DNA from: Haloplanus ruber
GTDB taxonomy: Archaea > Halobacteriota > Halobacteria > Halobacteriales > Haloferacaceae
DNA: 64,000 nt
Direction: 5' to 3'
NCBI RefSeq assembly: GCF_024494725.1
Contig: NZ_JANHDK010000004.1
Coordinates: 1 to 64,000 of the forward strand
In this document: positions 1-8,683 of the stretch, piece after piece
Numbering within the stretch: position 1 is the first letter of the stretch
Layout: every line of letters begins with the position of its first letter
Program-made: the position numbers and the translations under genes
Notes under the pieces: generated by a model
What the model saw: only the letters and a program-made list of their open reading frames with translations
Told to the model about the DNA's origin: nothing
Database searches by the model: none

Positions 1-28
1 TTTTGAGCCAGCGACGCGGCTTGCTTAA

Positions 29-72
29 CGAAGCGGAAGAGTAGGTTAGTCACATTCGACTCTTCCGCTTCG
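29..72. repeat. 14-bp perfect inverted repeat
   Basis: Positions 29-42 (CGAAGCGGAAGAGT) are exactly complementary to 59-72, with a 16-nt loop. No gene is visible to its left within the window, so it could be a hairpin terminator of an upstream gene or the edge of a small mobile element. Nothing in the sequence decides between these. Confidence 0.4.
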
Positions 73-150
73 CTACTACCTTCAGAGCGACGCTATCCCG
101 CCGCCTTCTGCGGATTCAACAGAGCAGTGTAAAGGCAACATTCTAACCTA

Positions 151-543
151 ATGAATCGGGAGGAATTCATCGGGGATGTCGTCAAGCACACTACTGGAGG
201 TGTCGTCCACTGTCAGGGGCACCCACAGATGGGGAAGGTCGACTACGGTCGCCACAACTGCAAGGAGAGTATGGAGGCTGGTGATGGCGTCATCATTTCC
301 TACGTCAAAGACCACGAACGGGGTGACGAAGACTGGTATCAACGGTTTCGGTTCTGTGCGAACTGTAACGATGCTCGACGACTCCCACAGGAGGGACGGC
401 AGGTCGGCAAGGAACAAGCAGTAGTGGAGGGGATTCTGGAGCACTTCGAGGGAACAGTGGAGGGGAAATTCTACGATGACGCGGTTCGTCTCATCGATGC
501 TGAAGTTCTGGCATACAGTCCCGAATCAGAGGGTCAGAAGTAA
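151..543 (+). CDS. hypothetical protein with Cys pair (130 aa)
   Basis: I do not recognise this family. The protein is acidic, as expected for a halophile, and contains a CANC motif near residue 68 that resembles half of a zinc knuckle, with further Cys/His residues near the N-terminus (VHCQGHP). It starts at ATG 151 after a 150-base leader holding the inverted repeat. It stands alone and is followed by about 200 bases before the convergent ApeA-like gene. An opposite-strand frame over the same bases (148-444) looks less protein-like. Confidence 0.5.
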   Translation: MNREEFIGDVVKHTTGGVVHCQGHPQMGKVDYGRHNCKESMEAGDGVIISYVKDHERGDEDWYQRFRFCANCNDARRLPQEGRQVGKEQAVVEGILEHFEGTVEGKFYDDAVRLIDAEVLAYSPESEGQK

Positions 544-758
544 TCCGACATCCCCAATATACCAAAGGTATTCGATAGTCGTTGAGTCGTCCCTAAGACC
601 CCGAAGTCAGCTCTAGACGGTGGAACCTTCCCCCAACGCTAGTTCCGCACTACAGGTACGCTCGAACTTTCCCTCAACGGACAACAATAGTAGATCCTCA
701 TATGACGAATTTAATTACGACTACGTGGTGCTGGGTGGTGAACATCATTCAGGTGAAG

Positions 759-2078
759 CTACTGGTTCAGAATGTATTTCCGGTTTTCCGTCAGTTTCTC
801 CTTGACGAACTCGTCACCAAGACCGGCTGCGCTCAGGAAGATCGCCTCAATTACGACCTGAAGAAGTCGGGCAGTATCTCCCAGTTCGCTAACGTCGTAT
901 TCCCGTTCAAGTCCGTGAGCTATGGTGTGCCGTCCGTTCTTCGCGTCTTGGATAACATCATCCATCTCGAAGAGGTCTTCCAGAATTTCCTCGTATTCGT
1001 AGAACACCATTTCCAGTTGGTCACCGAGCGAACCCTTGTTCCCGATGCTTCCGAGTAGATCGTCTATCCGTCCTTTCGCCTCGGCATCGTCGGGAATTGT
1101 ATCCAGAATATCGTCGTGGAGTTCGGAATATTCATCCTCTTCCATCAGCCGGTGGTCAGGGAACAGGTAGCTCTGGTAGGACTCCAGCGCGATGACGAGT
1201 GAGAGAAATTTGTTCTCCTCGAACATCGTCTTGTTGTACTGAGTGCCGAAGTACAGATTGTGAGTCATCTCTGCACCCTCAGCGTCCTCAAACCAATTCT
1301 GGATTGCCTCTTCAAAATCGATGTCCCGTAAGTTGAACTGGAGCTTGTGAGGATGTTTCTTGTTGGGGACCTCCGGTAGGTGTGAAACCTGATAGGAAAT
1401 TTGAATGCGCTCGGTTTCGCCGTCATGATCGAAGTATCCTTTCACATCGGTAGGATTCACAGGCTCCCCGATTGCGAGACAGACGAAATGCTGTAGGTGA
1501 CGAATGTAGTCATCTATGAACTCAGAAACGGTGAGTGGTTCGTCAGGTTCGATGCAAAAATACGCCTGTTGAGTGATGTCCATCCCCTCGTATCGGTTCA
1601 TCATTTGAGAGGGTGTGATATTGAGTCGGATATTCGCGTTCTCCAACTCAGCCTCTACTTCGTCGAATTCACCAATCTCTGCACCACTCATCTGACCTTC
1701 TGGTACGCCGATGATGTTAGTCGCGGTCCACATCTCCAAAAGCGGAAACGAGAGACACATCTTGTCTAATTTGAGGTCGCCGTCACTGAATTGGACCCCC
1801 GTGAAGACCTTCTGAACGCTCACCGACTGGCTCTGCATCGTTCCTGACAGTCCACCCTGATTGACGTAGCAGTCCTGTAGTGTGACGATCTTTCCGTCGG
1901 TCGTGTGTCCCTTGATCAGATCGTACTCACCAAATGTGCCGCCCCCGAAGTCTCCGAATGAGCCGATGAGTTCCAGATTCCCTCCTTCATCTGGATCAAA
2001 CTCCAGAATGCCTGCAACCCGATCCTCTTCATCTTCGTCAGCAAGCCACCATTCCCCACGATATTCTAGTTCTTCCAT
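759..2078 (-). CDS. ApeA-like HEPN-domain defence protein
   Basis: The N-terminal half (about residues 1-270) has the layout of the ApeA N-terminal domain, beginning GEWWLADEDEE, then AGILEFDPDEGG and LELIGSFGDF. The C-terminal half matches an Apea-like HEPN domain. The HEPN ribonuclease motif R-x4-H is seen at residues 383-388 (RHTIAH), in a helical region after LFEMDDVIQDAKNG. ApeA proteins are known single-gene antiphage factors in bacteria that act as abortive-infection RNases. By homology this 439-aa protein is predicted to cleave RNA, perhaps tRNA, on virus infection. It is monocistronic and starts at ATG 2078. Family assignment is from recognised sequence pattern; activity is inferred. 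Confidence 0.75.
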   Translation of the reverse strand: MEELEYRGEWWLADEDEEDRVAGILEFDPDEGGNLELIGSFGDFGGGTFGEYDLIKGHTTDGKIVTLQDCYVNQGGLSGTMQSQSVSVQKVFTGVQFSDGDLKLDKMCLSFPLLEMWTATNIIGVPEGQMSGAEIGEFDEVEAELENANIRLNITPSQMMNRYEGMDITQQAYFCIEPDEPLTVSEFIDDYIRHLQHFVCLAIGEPVNPTDVKGYFDHDGETERIQISYQVSHLPEVPNKKHPHKLQFNLRDIDFEEAIQNWFEDAEGAEMTHNLYFGTQYNKTMFEENKFLSLVIALESYQSYLFPDHRLMEEDEYSELHDDILDTIPDDAEAKGRIDDLLGSIGNKGSLGDQLEMVFYEYEEILEDLFEMDDVIQDAKNGRHTIAHGLEREYDVSELGDTARLLQVVIEAIFLSAAGLGDEFVKEKLTENRKYILNQ

Positions 2079-2199
2079 AGAACATCATCTGAAGGCCTGT
2101 TGATTAGCGTTGGGTCGTTCCGTTTAATAGGGTTTATTGACCCCTACAAGGGGCGAGGGGCTCGCTGTACTGGCGAGTTCCCGAAACACGGTGAGAACG

Positions 2200-2952
2200 A
2201 TGGCAATCAGAGACATCTATGAGACTGGATTCGACGAGGACATCCAGACGGACTCGAGCGCGAACCAGTGTCCCGAGTGCCACGGACACGTCACTACAAA
2301 CGTCAAGGAAACGGTCTGTGAGGACTGTGGACTCGTTATCGAGGAACAACGTATCGATCACGGGCCAGAGTGGCGATCGTACGATGAGGACAAACGCGAG
2401 CGAACAGGTGCACCCCTGACTGCGGCCCGTCACGATCGAGGCCTCTCGACCGAGATCGGTCGCGGAACTGATGCACACGGGAACGAACTCTCTGGTCAGA
2501 AACGCCGGCGGCTGGCCCGGATGCGGCGCGAACAGACCCGTGGGCGCTGGCGGTCGAAAGCGGAACGGAATCTCGCACACGGGCTGGGCGAAGTACGTCG
2601 GTTGGCGAGCGCCCTCGAACTCTCCGATTCGGTCCGCGACCAGGCGTGTCAGCTCTTCCGGAGCGCCCAGAACGAGGATCTGCTTCGTGGCAGATCCATC
2701 GAGGCCATCGCCGCGGCTAGCGTGTACGGAGCCTGCCGGTGCAACAGGTGTCGTCAGAAGAGGGAGAGCGGCTTCTCAGTGCCGCCCGTGACCGGACTGG
2801 GTGGCACGGGCAGGAAGCGTCGGAGCGTCAGGAGCAGGCCCCGACGCGGCTCTATGACCAGCGTGGGGACGGCATCCGCGACGCGTCGCGTCTCGACACG
2901 TTCCTCGACGACGCCGACGATGCGGTGTGGCTGGTTCCAGCGATGGCGCTGA
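2200..2952 (+). pseudogene. truncated transcription initiation factor B (TFB)
   Basis: The first part encodes a TFB N-terminus: a zinc ribbon (CPEC about residues 24-27, then CEDCG), the B-finger region (HGPEWRSY, then ERTGAPLT and GLSTEIGRG) and the first half of cyclin repeat 1 up to SVYGACRCN near base 2745. After that the reading frame loses all similarity and runs as an Arg/Ser-rich tail to 2952. The rest of cyclin repeat 1 and all of repeat 2 are missing. A full TFB is about 300-320 aa, so this cannot bind TBP-DNA normally. The ATG at 2200 is chosen because the family starts with a short acidic leader before the ribbon. The neighbouring small zinc protein begins within the dead tail. 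Confidence 0.75.
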
Positions 2953-3155
2953 CCGAATCTACTGGCGAAGCTGCGGCTGATCGCCAAGTGTCGTCGGTAC
3001 CGACAACTCAGGAACTCGACTGTAAAACCTGTGGACGGGCGACCGACCATCGGTTCAAGACCCACGAGTCGGTCCCCGATGAGGCGTGGATGGGACAACC
3101 GATCTGGGAGTGCCGGCTGTGTGGCTTGGCTCGCTACGGCCCCAATCTCGAGTAA
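2943..3155 (+). CDS. small zinc-ribbon-like protein (70 aa)
   Basis: The protein has two CxxC knuckles (CKTCGRATDHRF and CRLCGLARYGP) in an arrangement typical of small haloarchaeal zinc beta-ribbon proteins of unknown function. The same frame extends upstream to 2739, but the upstream part is probably a remnant joined at the TFB deletion point. The ATG at 2943 gives a compact and plausible protein. It may bind nucleic acid or a protein partner, but no function can be assigned. Confidence 0.5.
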   Translation: MALTESTGEAAADRQVSSVPTTQELDCKTCGRATDHRFKTHESVPDEAWMGQPIWECRLCGLARYGPNLE

Positions 3156-3293
3156 GGCCAGTGCTGGGCATCGATTAACCAACCGCCTGCGAGTACCGTC
3201 GAGGTTCGTTGGTTAAGACTGCGATCTCCTGCAAGCCCGACGCCAGTCTCGATGGTGGGTCTTTCCGTGCCGGCGAGCGATGAGGCGCTTCCG

Positions 3294-3440
3294 ATGGAGC
3301 AAGAGTTCAAACAGGGCTACCGGATGCATCGTATACTCAGCAATCTCAACCGACTCGACGTCGACCGATTGGACGACGCGGATCGAGAGCGACTTCGAAC
3401 GGAGATCCTCCCGACGAAGCCTTCTCCGAGCGGGCGATAG
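3294..3440 (+). CDS. possible small acidic protein (48 aa)
   Basis: A short frame starting at ATG 3294 encodes an acidic, helical-looking peptide (MEQEFKQGYRMHRILSNL). An earlier in-frame start at 3252 would add 14 residues. No family is recognised. It is supported only by composition and could be a chance frame or the remnant of a larger gene beside the MITE. Confidence 0.3.
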   Translation: MEQEFKQGYRMHRILSNLNRLDVDRLDDADRERLRTEILPTKPSPSGR

Positions 3441-3520
3441 GCACTCTTCAGCGATCGGCTGTTTCAAAAGAAAATCTATCTGAAGAAGAAGATTTTAGCA
3501 AGGTCTCTCGTTTGGAACAG

Positions 3521-3606
3521 CTATAGTAGCCTTTGTGAGTTATTGCACATTGGATCGCCCGACTGGGTGTGATCCGATGTGCAAACAGTTACAAACGCTA
3601 CTATAG
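3521..3606. mobile_element. 86-bp MITE-like element
   Basis: The segment begins CTATAGTAGC and ends GCTACTATAG. Beyond these perfect 10-bp ends the two arms stay complementary over about 35 bp: TTTGT, then TTGCACAT and GGATC occur on one side and their complements on the other, with scattered mismatches. It carries no gene. The terminal inverted repeats and small size fit a miniature inverted-repeat transposable element mobilised in trans. I could not see a convincing target duplication, and its parent element is not in the window. Confidence 0.6.
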
Positions 3607-3715
3607 TCGTTGAAAGGTATGTCTTCTGAATGGCTGGATTACCAGATTCTAATTCGCTCTGACCAGCACAAAATCACAAGATACTCTATATCAACAATCT
3701 TCTATGCAAGAGTGA

Positions 3716-4117
3716 TTAGCTTTCAAAGAAATTAACGACAGTCACTGTCCCATTCTCTTCGACACGGAGTTCGTACCCCTCATAGTCTTGGACTGATTTG
3801 TTCCACTGGACAGTCCCGTTAGTACGAATGATAATTCGATAGTCAGTGGCCGCTTCTAAAGATTTGCCAATATCTACCCTCTTCTTTGACGTATATGTTT
3901 TATTAAGCACTAAATCTTGGCTTTCTAGTTCTTTGACACGGATATTCACTCTGTCTTCGGTCTGAATATTGACTTTGAAAAAAACCTTAATCGACTCTGT
4001 TGTGGCTGGTTCCGTGGTGTCTGTTACTGTATCCGTCGCACTAGTATTCTGATCGGTGAAACTTGTGCATCCAGATGTGACAATCAAAAAGCAAATTATT
4101 GCGTATCGGAATCTCAT
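3716..4117 (-). CDS. predicted lipoprotein (133 aa)
   Basis: The N-terminus MRFRYAIICFLIVTSGC is a lipoprotein signal with the lipobox residues TSGC, so Cys17 is the likely lipidated residue. A Thr/Asp-rich linker typical of haloarchaeal surface proteins follows, then a small beta-rich domain (about residues 43-133). It is predicted to be anchored on the outer face of the cell membrane. The function is unknown. The gene stands alone and is less GC-rich than its neighbours, which hints at transfer. Confidence 0.65.
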   Translation of the reverse strand: MRFRYAIICFLIVTSGCTSFTDQNTSATDTVTDTTEPATTESIKVFFKVNIQTEDRVNIRVKELESQDLVLNKTYTSKKRVDIGKSLEAATDYRIIIRTNGTVQWNKSVQDYEGYELRVEENGTVTVVNFFES

Positions 4118-4226
4118 GGCGGCAGTTGGGCCTATTTTAACTTATATTTTGTCAATTAATATCCAGTTGATAATAGTTAGATGAGCGATAACTTTTATTA
4201 GGTTACAATTTATTGTACTACCTGGA

Positions 4227-4735
4227 ATGTCAACCACATTCGAAATCGGCATCTGCCAAACGCAGGCTCTGACCGATTACTGCATGAATCAGTATGGTGA
4301 TAAATACCGCGCGCGGGATCGTGCACAAACTTTCATTGAGGGAGCTTTTGGTCACGATGGGAATCAACTCGCACTTTAGATGCCGACTGCGATGCGAAAG
4401 ATGCTCGAAAGGTCATCGATGAGCTGGTAAATCGGATAACAACGACCGCGAGTAAGCGTAAGAGGGATCTGGCGCAGCGGGTGAAATTCCATCAACGTTG
4501 GAACAAGAACCAGCACGTGGAAAACCAGCTTCAGAGATTAATTTATGGCGACGATAGTGAATACGGTCCCGATGCGGGAATTCTCACCGATGCGTTGGAT
4601 TTGAAGACGAGAGGAGTGGTCTCGAAAGTGGTGACAGGAGATAAAGGAGATATGTATCTGAAGTCAAATGAGATCAAGGCAATAACTGGCCTTACAGTCC
4701 TTTACTTGAAAGACGAATTTGCCAGAGAGAACTGA
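4227..4735 (+). pseudogene. frameshifted hypothetical gene
   Basis: The ATG at 4227 opens a 50-codon frame that stops at 4379. The next frame continues without a break in protein-like sequence to 4735 (ending in LYLKDEFAREN). Adding one G to the GGG run at 4359-4361 joins the two parts into one acidic protein of about 170 aa. It is therefore a single-base deletion, either a real mutation or a sequencing error in a homopolymer. The leader is AT-rich with a TATA-like stretch at about 4195-4215. The family is not recognised. Confidence 0.55.
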
Positions 4736-5345
4736 CACCCACGTAGTCAATTTTCGAACTAGACGGTGTGTCGGAATAGAATTGGAATCAGCAGATAGAA
4801 CACCATTCACAGCCAGACTAGTGTTAGTTACCCGCCTCTTTGTACAGGCGTACCCTCCGAACTTCTGCAAACCCCACAACCTCGGAGGATAGATTTGATG
4901 CGTGCCTTCGAATCAGTTCGAAATGAACTGGAAATAAATCATAGTTGACCTCTTGTACCCCGTCAATATCGACGGCACCGACAGGGCGCTCCGACGACTC
5001 ATACAACGGCATAGATGTGTCCGTAGACGTTGCCGCAGATTATGACTGATGGGTCACGGTCGGTTCTCCAACGACTTCAGAGGCTGTGGAGATCGATATC
5101 GACCATTGGAAACACGATTACCTTGCTCCATATGGCAGTTGACGCGGGATGGGCGAGATTCTTGTTTGAGTATTTGGGTTGGCGGTTGTAGCTCGATACT
5201 TGGACAACTCTGAGGGGATGGTTTGCGTGGGGTACTCTCATATCGATGTCGGCGAGTTAGGTGATGGCGCTACCAAGGTACCCAAGGAGCCCAACAGTAT
5301 ATCGCGGTAACTCTCATTACGAGTGTGAGGGGTACACCGCCGCGT
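4736..5345. other. 610-bp region without a convincing gene
   Basis: Only weak frames occur here. The best is on the minus strand at 4824-5012, encoding 62 aa beginning MPLYESSERPVGAVDIDG; it is acidic but short and has no recognised family. The region may be debris of an older element. No repeat or RNA structure stood out. Confidence 0.3.
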
Positions 5346-5999
5346 TCATACCCCTTCGACGGAGAATAGGGTGGCGTCTCTGAGAACAGCCTGCACGCGG
5401 CGGTGCCAAGCGTCAGCGAAGGCCTCCCGTTGCTGGTCGCTTGCCGATCCGTCGAGAATCCTCTGGAGGTTCCCGATTGCGGGTCCACCGCTAGGAACGT
5501 CGCTGACGTGGTAGGCCACTTCGACGGTCTCGTCCGTGTCGGTTCGCCGGAACCGGAACGTCGGGTCCGCCGTGTCCGGGTCGAACCCGTCGAAGCACAG
5601 GAGGTCGCGGCGGCCGCCATAGCCGCCGGCGAGCCCGCTGAATCCGTCATCGCCGGTCGCGCCAGTCACGTACGAGATGATACGGCTCATCACGCCGTAC
5701 GCAGCATCCTCCTGCGGGCCGGCCGTCTGGACCTCGATTTCGCTCCGGACTGGATAGTCGTCGGGATACAGGGCGTCGAGCCCGAGCTGGACGATCCGGT
5801 AGGCGCCCGAGGCAGTCGGACAGGAGTGTCCTGCCTCTTTCACCGCGTCTCTATAAGCGATGACGAACGGCTCGCCCGGTTCGAGGACGTCGAGGGCCTC
5901 CGCGACGGGGTCGCGGATTTCGATCGGCTCGACGTCGTAGTCGACCTGCCAATTGGTTCTCGTCTGGGTCGTGTCAGTCGCAGTCGAATTCGATGTCAT
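5346..5999 (-). CDS. FmdE-family-like metal-binding protein
   Basis: The protein (217 aa) resembles the FmdE domain family, named after a gene of the formylmethanofuran dehydrogenase operon. It carries the GHSCP motif (about residues 57-61) followed by an alanine-rich helix, and later a YVTGATGDDG segment that corresponds to the family's TGxTxG region. Haloarchaea lack methanogenesis, so the role is more likely metal binding or redox. It lies 28 bases downstream of the P-type ATPase gene on the same strand, so the two are probably co-transcribed and the protein may assist metal efflux. That role is inference. Confidence 0.55.
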   Translation of the reverse strand: MTSNSTATDTTQTRTNWQVDYDVEPIEIRDPVAEALDVLEPGEPFVIAYRDAVKEAGHSCPTASGAYRIVQLGLDALYPDDYPVRSEIEVQTAGPQEDAAYGVMSRIISYVTGATGDDGFSGLAGGYGGRRDLLCFDGFDPDTADPTFRFRRTDTDETVEVAYHVSDVPSGGPAIGNLQRILDGSASDQQREAFADAWHRRVQAVLRDATLFSVEGV

Positions 6000-6027
6000 G
6001 AGTTGTGGTTGTGATCGTGTCTCGTGG

Positions 6028-7947
6028 TCAGTAGCGGAGCAGTCGCATCCCGTTGAGGATGACGAGGAGGACGCTGGCCTCGTGGACCAGCATTCCCGAC
6101 GCGAGGGTGACGTAGCTGGTGAGCACGCCCGCGAGGAGGACGGTCACGGTCAGCACCGCGATCCCGACGTTCTCGAGGACGTTCCAGCGCGTCGCCTTGC
6201 TGAGTTTGACCGCGTACGGGATGCGTTCGAGGTCGTCGGCCATCAACGCCATGTCAGCCGTTTCGATAGCGGTGTCCGTTCCCGCAGCACCCATCGCGAT
6301 GCCGACATCGGCAGTGGCCAGCGATGGCGCGTCGTTGATGCCGTCGCCGACCATCGCGACGACGTGGCCGTCGGCCTGGTAGCCCTCGATGACGGACTGC
6401 TTGTCCTCGGGGAGGAGTTCGGCACGGTACTCGTCGATACCGACCTCCTCGGCAACGGCAGCGGCCGTCCGATCGTTGTCGCCGGTGAGCATCACCGTCT
6501 CGATGCCAGCGTCTTGGAGCGCCGCGACGACCCCAGGAGCGGCCTCCCGGAGCTCGTCCCGCATCGCAATCGCGCCGATGATGTCCCCGTCCCGAACGAC
6601 GTGGACGACTGTCTCGCCGCGCCCCTCACGCTCGCGGACGTAGTCGGCGACCCGATCGGGGACATCGACGTCGCGGTCGTCCAGCAGCGCGCGGTTGCCG
6701 ACGACGACTTCCTGGCCATCGGCATGGGCGATGACGCCCTTGCCGGCGACCACGTCGAAGTCGTCGGGATCGGGGACCGACCTGCGCCCCACGTCCGTAT
6801 CGTCCGCTTGGGCGACCGTCGCTCCACCGTCCGTCGCAGCCGTCTGGCGTTCGCGGGCCATGTCGACGATGGCGTCCGCGAGGTGGTGTTCGCTCTTCTT
6901 CTCGGCGGTCGCTGCGAGCGAGAGGACGTCGGCGGCGGCGACGCCGAACCCCTCGATGTCGGAGACGGTGGTCTCGCCCTTCGTGAGCGTCCCCGTCTTG
7001 TCGAAGGCGACGAGATCGATCTTGCCGGCGCGTTCGAGGTGTTCGCCGCCCTTCATCAGCACGCCCGACCGGGCGGCGTTACCGATGGCCGAGACGATGC
7101 TGACCGGTGGCCCGATGACCAGCGCGCCCGGACAGCCGATGACCAGCAGCGTCAGCGACAGGATCGCGTTCTGCGTGACCGCGTACGCGCCGATAGCCAG
7201 GGCAATGACGGCCGGCGTGTAGTACTTCGCGAACCGGTCGATGAGACTCTCCGTGGGCGACTGAGCCTCCTGGGCCTCCTCGACGCGACGGATGATCCGT
7301 TCGAGAGTCGTATCCGATCCCGCTCCCGTCGTCCGGATTTCTAGCGCGCCCTCCTGGTTGACCGTCCCGGCGTACACCTCGTCGCTGTCGGCCTTGTGGA
7401 CGGGCGCGCTCTCGCCGGTGACCGGCGCCTGGTTGACTGCGCTCTCGCCGTCGACGACGGTTCCGTCGACCGGGATCTTCCCGCCCGGCTTTACGACGAC
7501 GACTTCGCCCTCTTCGACATCGCGGGCGGAGACCTCTTGGAGTGTCCCGTCGCGACGGACGGTCGCCGTGTCGGGCGTCATCTCCAGTAGCTCCTGAAGT
7601 GCCGTCCGGGTCTTCCGCATCGTCCGGCCTTCGAGGTAGCTGCCAAGGCTGAACAGGAAGACGACGGCGGCGGCTTCCCAGTACTCCCCGATGACGATAG
7701 CACCGATGGCGGCCAGCGTCACCAGCGTCTTGATGCCGAGCGTCCGGTTGGTGACCTCGTGGTAAGCGGTCTTGGCGATGTCGTAGCCACCCACGACCGT
7801 CGCGAGGACGAGGATGGCGGCGCTTGCCATCTCGAAACTCGTGAGGTAGCCGAGACTCCAGCCACCGCCGTACAGCAGGCCGCTCGTCGCCGTGACGATG
7901 GCCTTCCGGTGGTTCCGGTAGTACTGCGTGATCGATTGTTTGTTCAT
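6028..7947 (-). CDS. P1B-type heavy-metal ATPase, Zn/Cd-like with CPG motif
   Basis: A 639-aa heavy-metal pump without a fused N-terminal HMA domain. Motifs: actuator loop TGES (about residues 177-180), phosphorylation site DKTGTLTKG (about 317), SEHHLADAI in the nucleotide-binding domain, and hinge GDGINDAPSL. The C-terminal HEASVLLVILNGMRLLR resembles ZntA/CadA-type (P1B-2) pumps. The metal-site motif in the sixth helix is IGCPGALVIGPP: glycine replaces the second cysteine of the usual CPC. This should change metal coordination. It is predicted to export a divalent metal from the cytoplasm. Downstream is the FmdE-like gene; upstream is a damaged HMA chaperone fragment and a divergent wHTH regulator, a common control arrangement. 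Confidence 0.85.
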   Translation of the reverse strand: MNKQSITQYYRNHRKAIVTATSGLLYGGGWSLGYLTSFEMASAAILVLATVVGGYDIAKTAYHEVTNRTLGIKTLVTLAAIGAIVIGEYWEAAAVVFLFSLGSYLEGRTMRKTRTALQELLEMTPDTATVRRDGTLQEVSARDVEEGEVVVVKPGGKIPVDGTVVDGESAVNQAPVTGESAPVHKADSDEVYAGTVNQEGALEIRTTGAGSDTTLERIIRRVEEAQEAQSPTESLIDRFAKYYTPAVIALAIGAYAVTQNAILSLTLLVIGCPGALVIGPPVSIVSAIGNAARSGVLMKGGEHLERAGKIDLVAFDKTGTLTKGETTVSDIEGFGVAAADVLSLAATAEKKSEHHLADAIVDMARERQTAATDGGATVAQADDTDVGRRSVPDPDDFDVVAGKGVIAHADGQEVVVGNRALLDDRDVDVPDRVADYVREREGRGETVVHVVRDGDIIGAIAMRDELREAAPGVVAALQDAGIETVMLTGDNDRTAAAVAEEVGIDEYRAELLPEDKQSVIEGYQADGHVVAMVGDGINDAPSLATADVGIAMGAAGTDTAIETADMALMADDLERIPYAVKLSKATRWNVLENVGIAVLTVTVLLAGVLTSYVTLASGMLVHEASVLLVILNGMRLLRY

Positions 7948-7951
7948 AGTG

Positions 7952-8128
7952 TTAGGCGGGCTGGGGAGTGTACCCCTGGTTTTCGATGGTCTCTGCGAAG
8001 GCGTCGGGGTCAGTGACGCTGTCGTCGTACTCGATCTCGACGCGGCCGGTCGCGTAGTGGACTTCGACGTGCTGGACGCCGTCGACGTTCGACAGGGCGC
8101 GTTCGACGGTGCTCGCGCTCAGTTCTCG
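7952..8128 (-). pseudogene. 5'-truncated HMA chaperone fragment
   Basis: The last about 59 codons encode the C-terminal part of a heavy-metal-associated domain (STVERALSNVDGVQHVEVHY, then a YDDS and AETIENQGY tail). The first strand with the GMxCxxC metal site is absent: upstream the frame merges into the antisense of the divergent regulator's first codons. No ATG, GTG or TTG precedes the conserved part except one inside that regulator (8167). It ends 4 bases before the ATPase start, as an intact chaperone gene of this operon would. Confidence 0.5.
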
Positions 8129-8129
8129 T

Positions 8130-8654
8130 ATGAGTGATTCCGATACCGACCACCGTCTCGACGACATCGCGGTGCGAGACACTCGGATTTCGGACGCCAT
8201 CGACGAGCCGATGCGGGCGATGGTCCTCGACATTCTGTCCGAGGAAGCCCTAACTGCGACCGAGGTCCACGAACGCCTCGACGATCGCGGCATCGACCGG
8301 ACGGAGAACACGGTCCGCCATCACATCAACGAGCTCCGGGATGCGGGCCTCGTCGACGTCGTTCGCTTCGAGGAGGGGCGTGGTGGGACGACGAAGTACT
8401 ACCACGCGAACACGATCGTCCTCTCGTACTCACTACCAGATTCGGCCGACGCCGCCGTCGAGGAGATGATCGACGCTGCCCAGCCCCAGATCACGGACGC
8501 GCTCACTACGCTCACCGACGAGTACGACGACGCTATTGAGGAGATCGTCGAGGATATGCAGCCCTGCGAGCACTGCCAGACCCAGAAGTACGAGACGTAC
8601 GTTCTTCTGACCGTCCTGCGACGTGCGTTCGTTCGCGCCCACAGAAATTCCTGA
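8130..8654 (+). CDS. ArsR-like winged-helix regulator
   Basis: A 174-aa protein with a winged helix in its first half: ISDAIDEPMRAMVLDIL, then TATEVHERL and the recognition helix region TENTVRHHINELRDAGLV, followed by a wing (FEEGRGGTTKYYHAN). The C-terminal half is helical and carries CEHC (about residue 150), a possible metal-binding site. It is divergent from the P-type ATPase, so it probably represses that gene and is released by metal. ATG 8130 is chosen over 8109 because the family starts just before the helix and the earlier start has no better signal. Confidence 0.7.
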   Translation: MSDSDTDHRLDDIAVRDTRISDAIDEPMRAMVLDILSEEALTATEVHERLDDRGIDRTENTVRHHINELRDAGLVDVVRFEEGRGGTTKYYHANTIVLSYSLPDSADAAVEEMIDAAQPQITDALTTLTDEYDDAIEEIVEDMQPCEHCQTQKYETYVLLTVLRRAFVRAHRNS

Positions 8655-8683
8655 GGGGGAACCACCCCTACGCTGGCAGGGTC

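Noticed and set aside
5953-7344. 463-codon plus-strand frame
   Set aside because: It is the antisense of the P-type ATPase gene, which has all family motifs.
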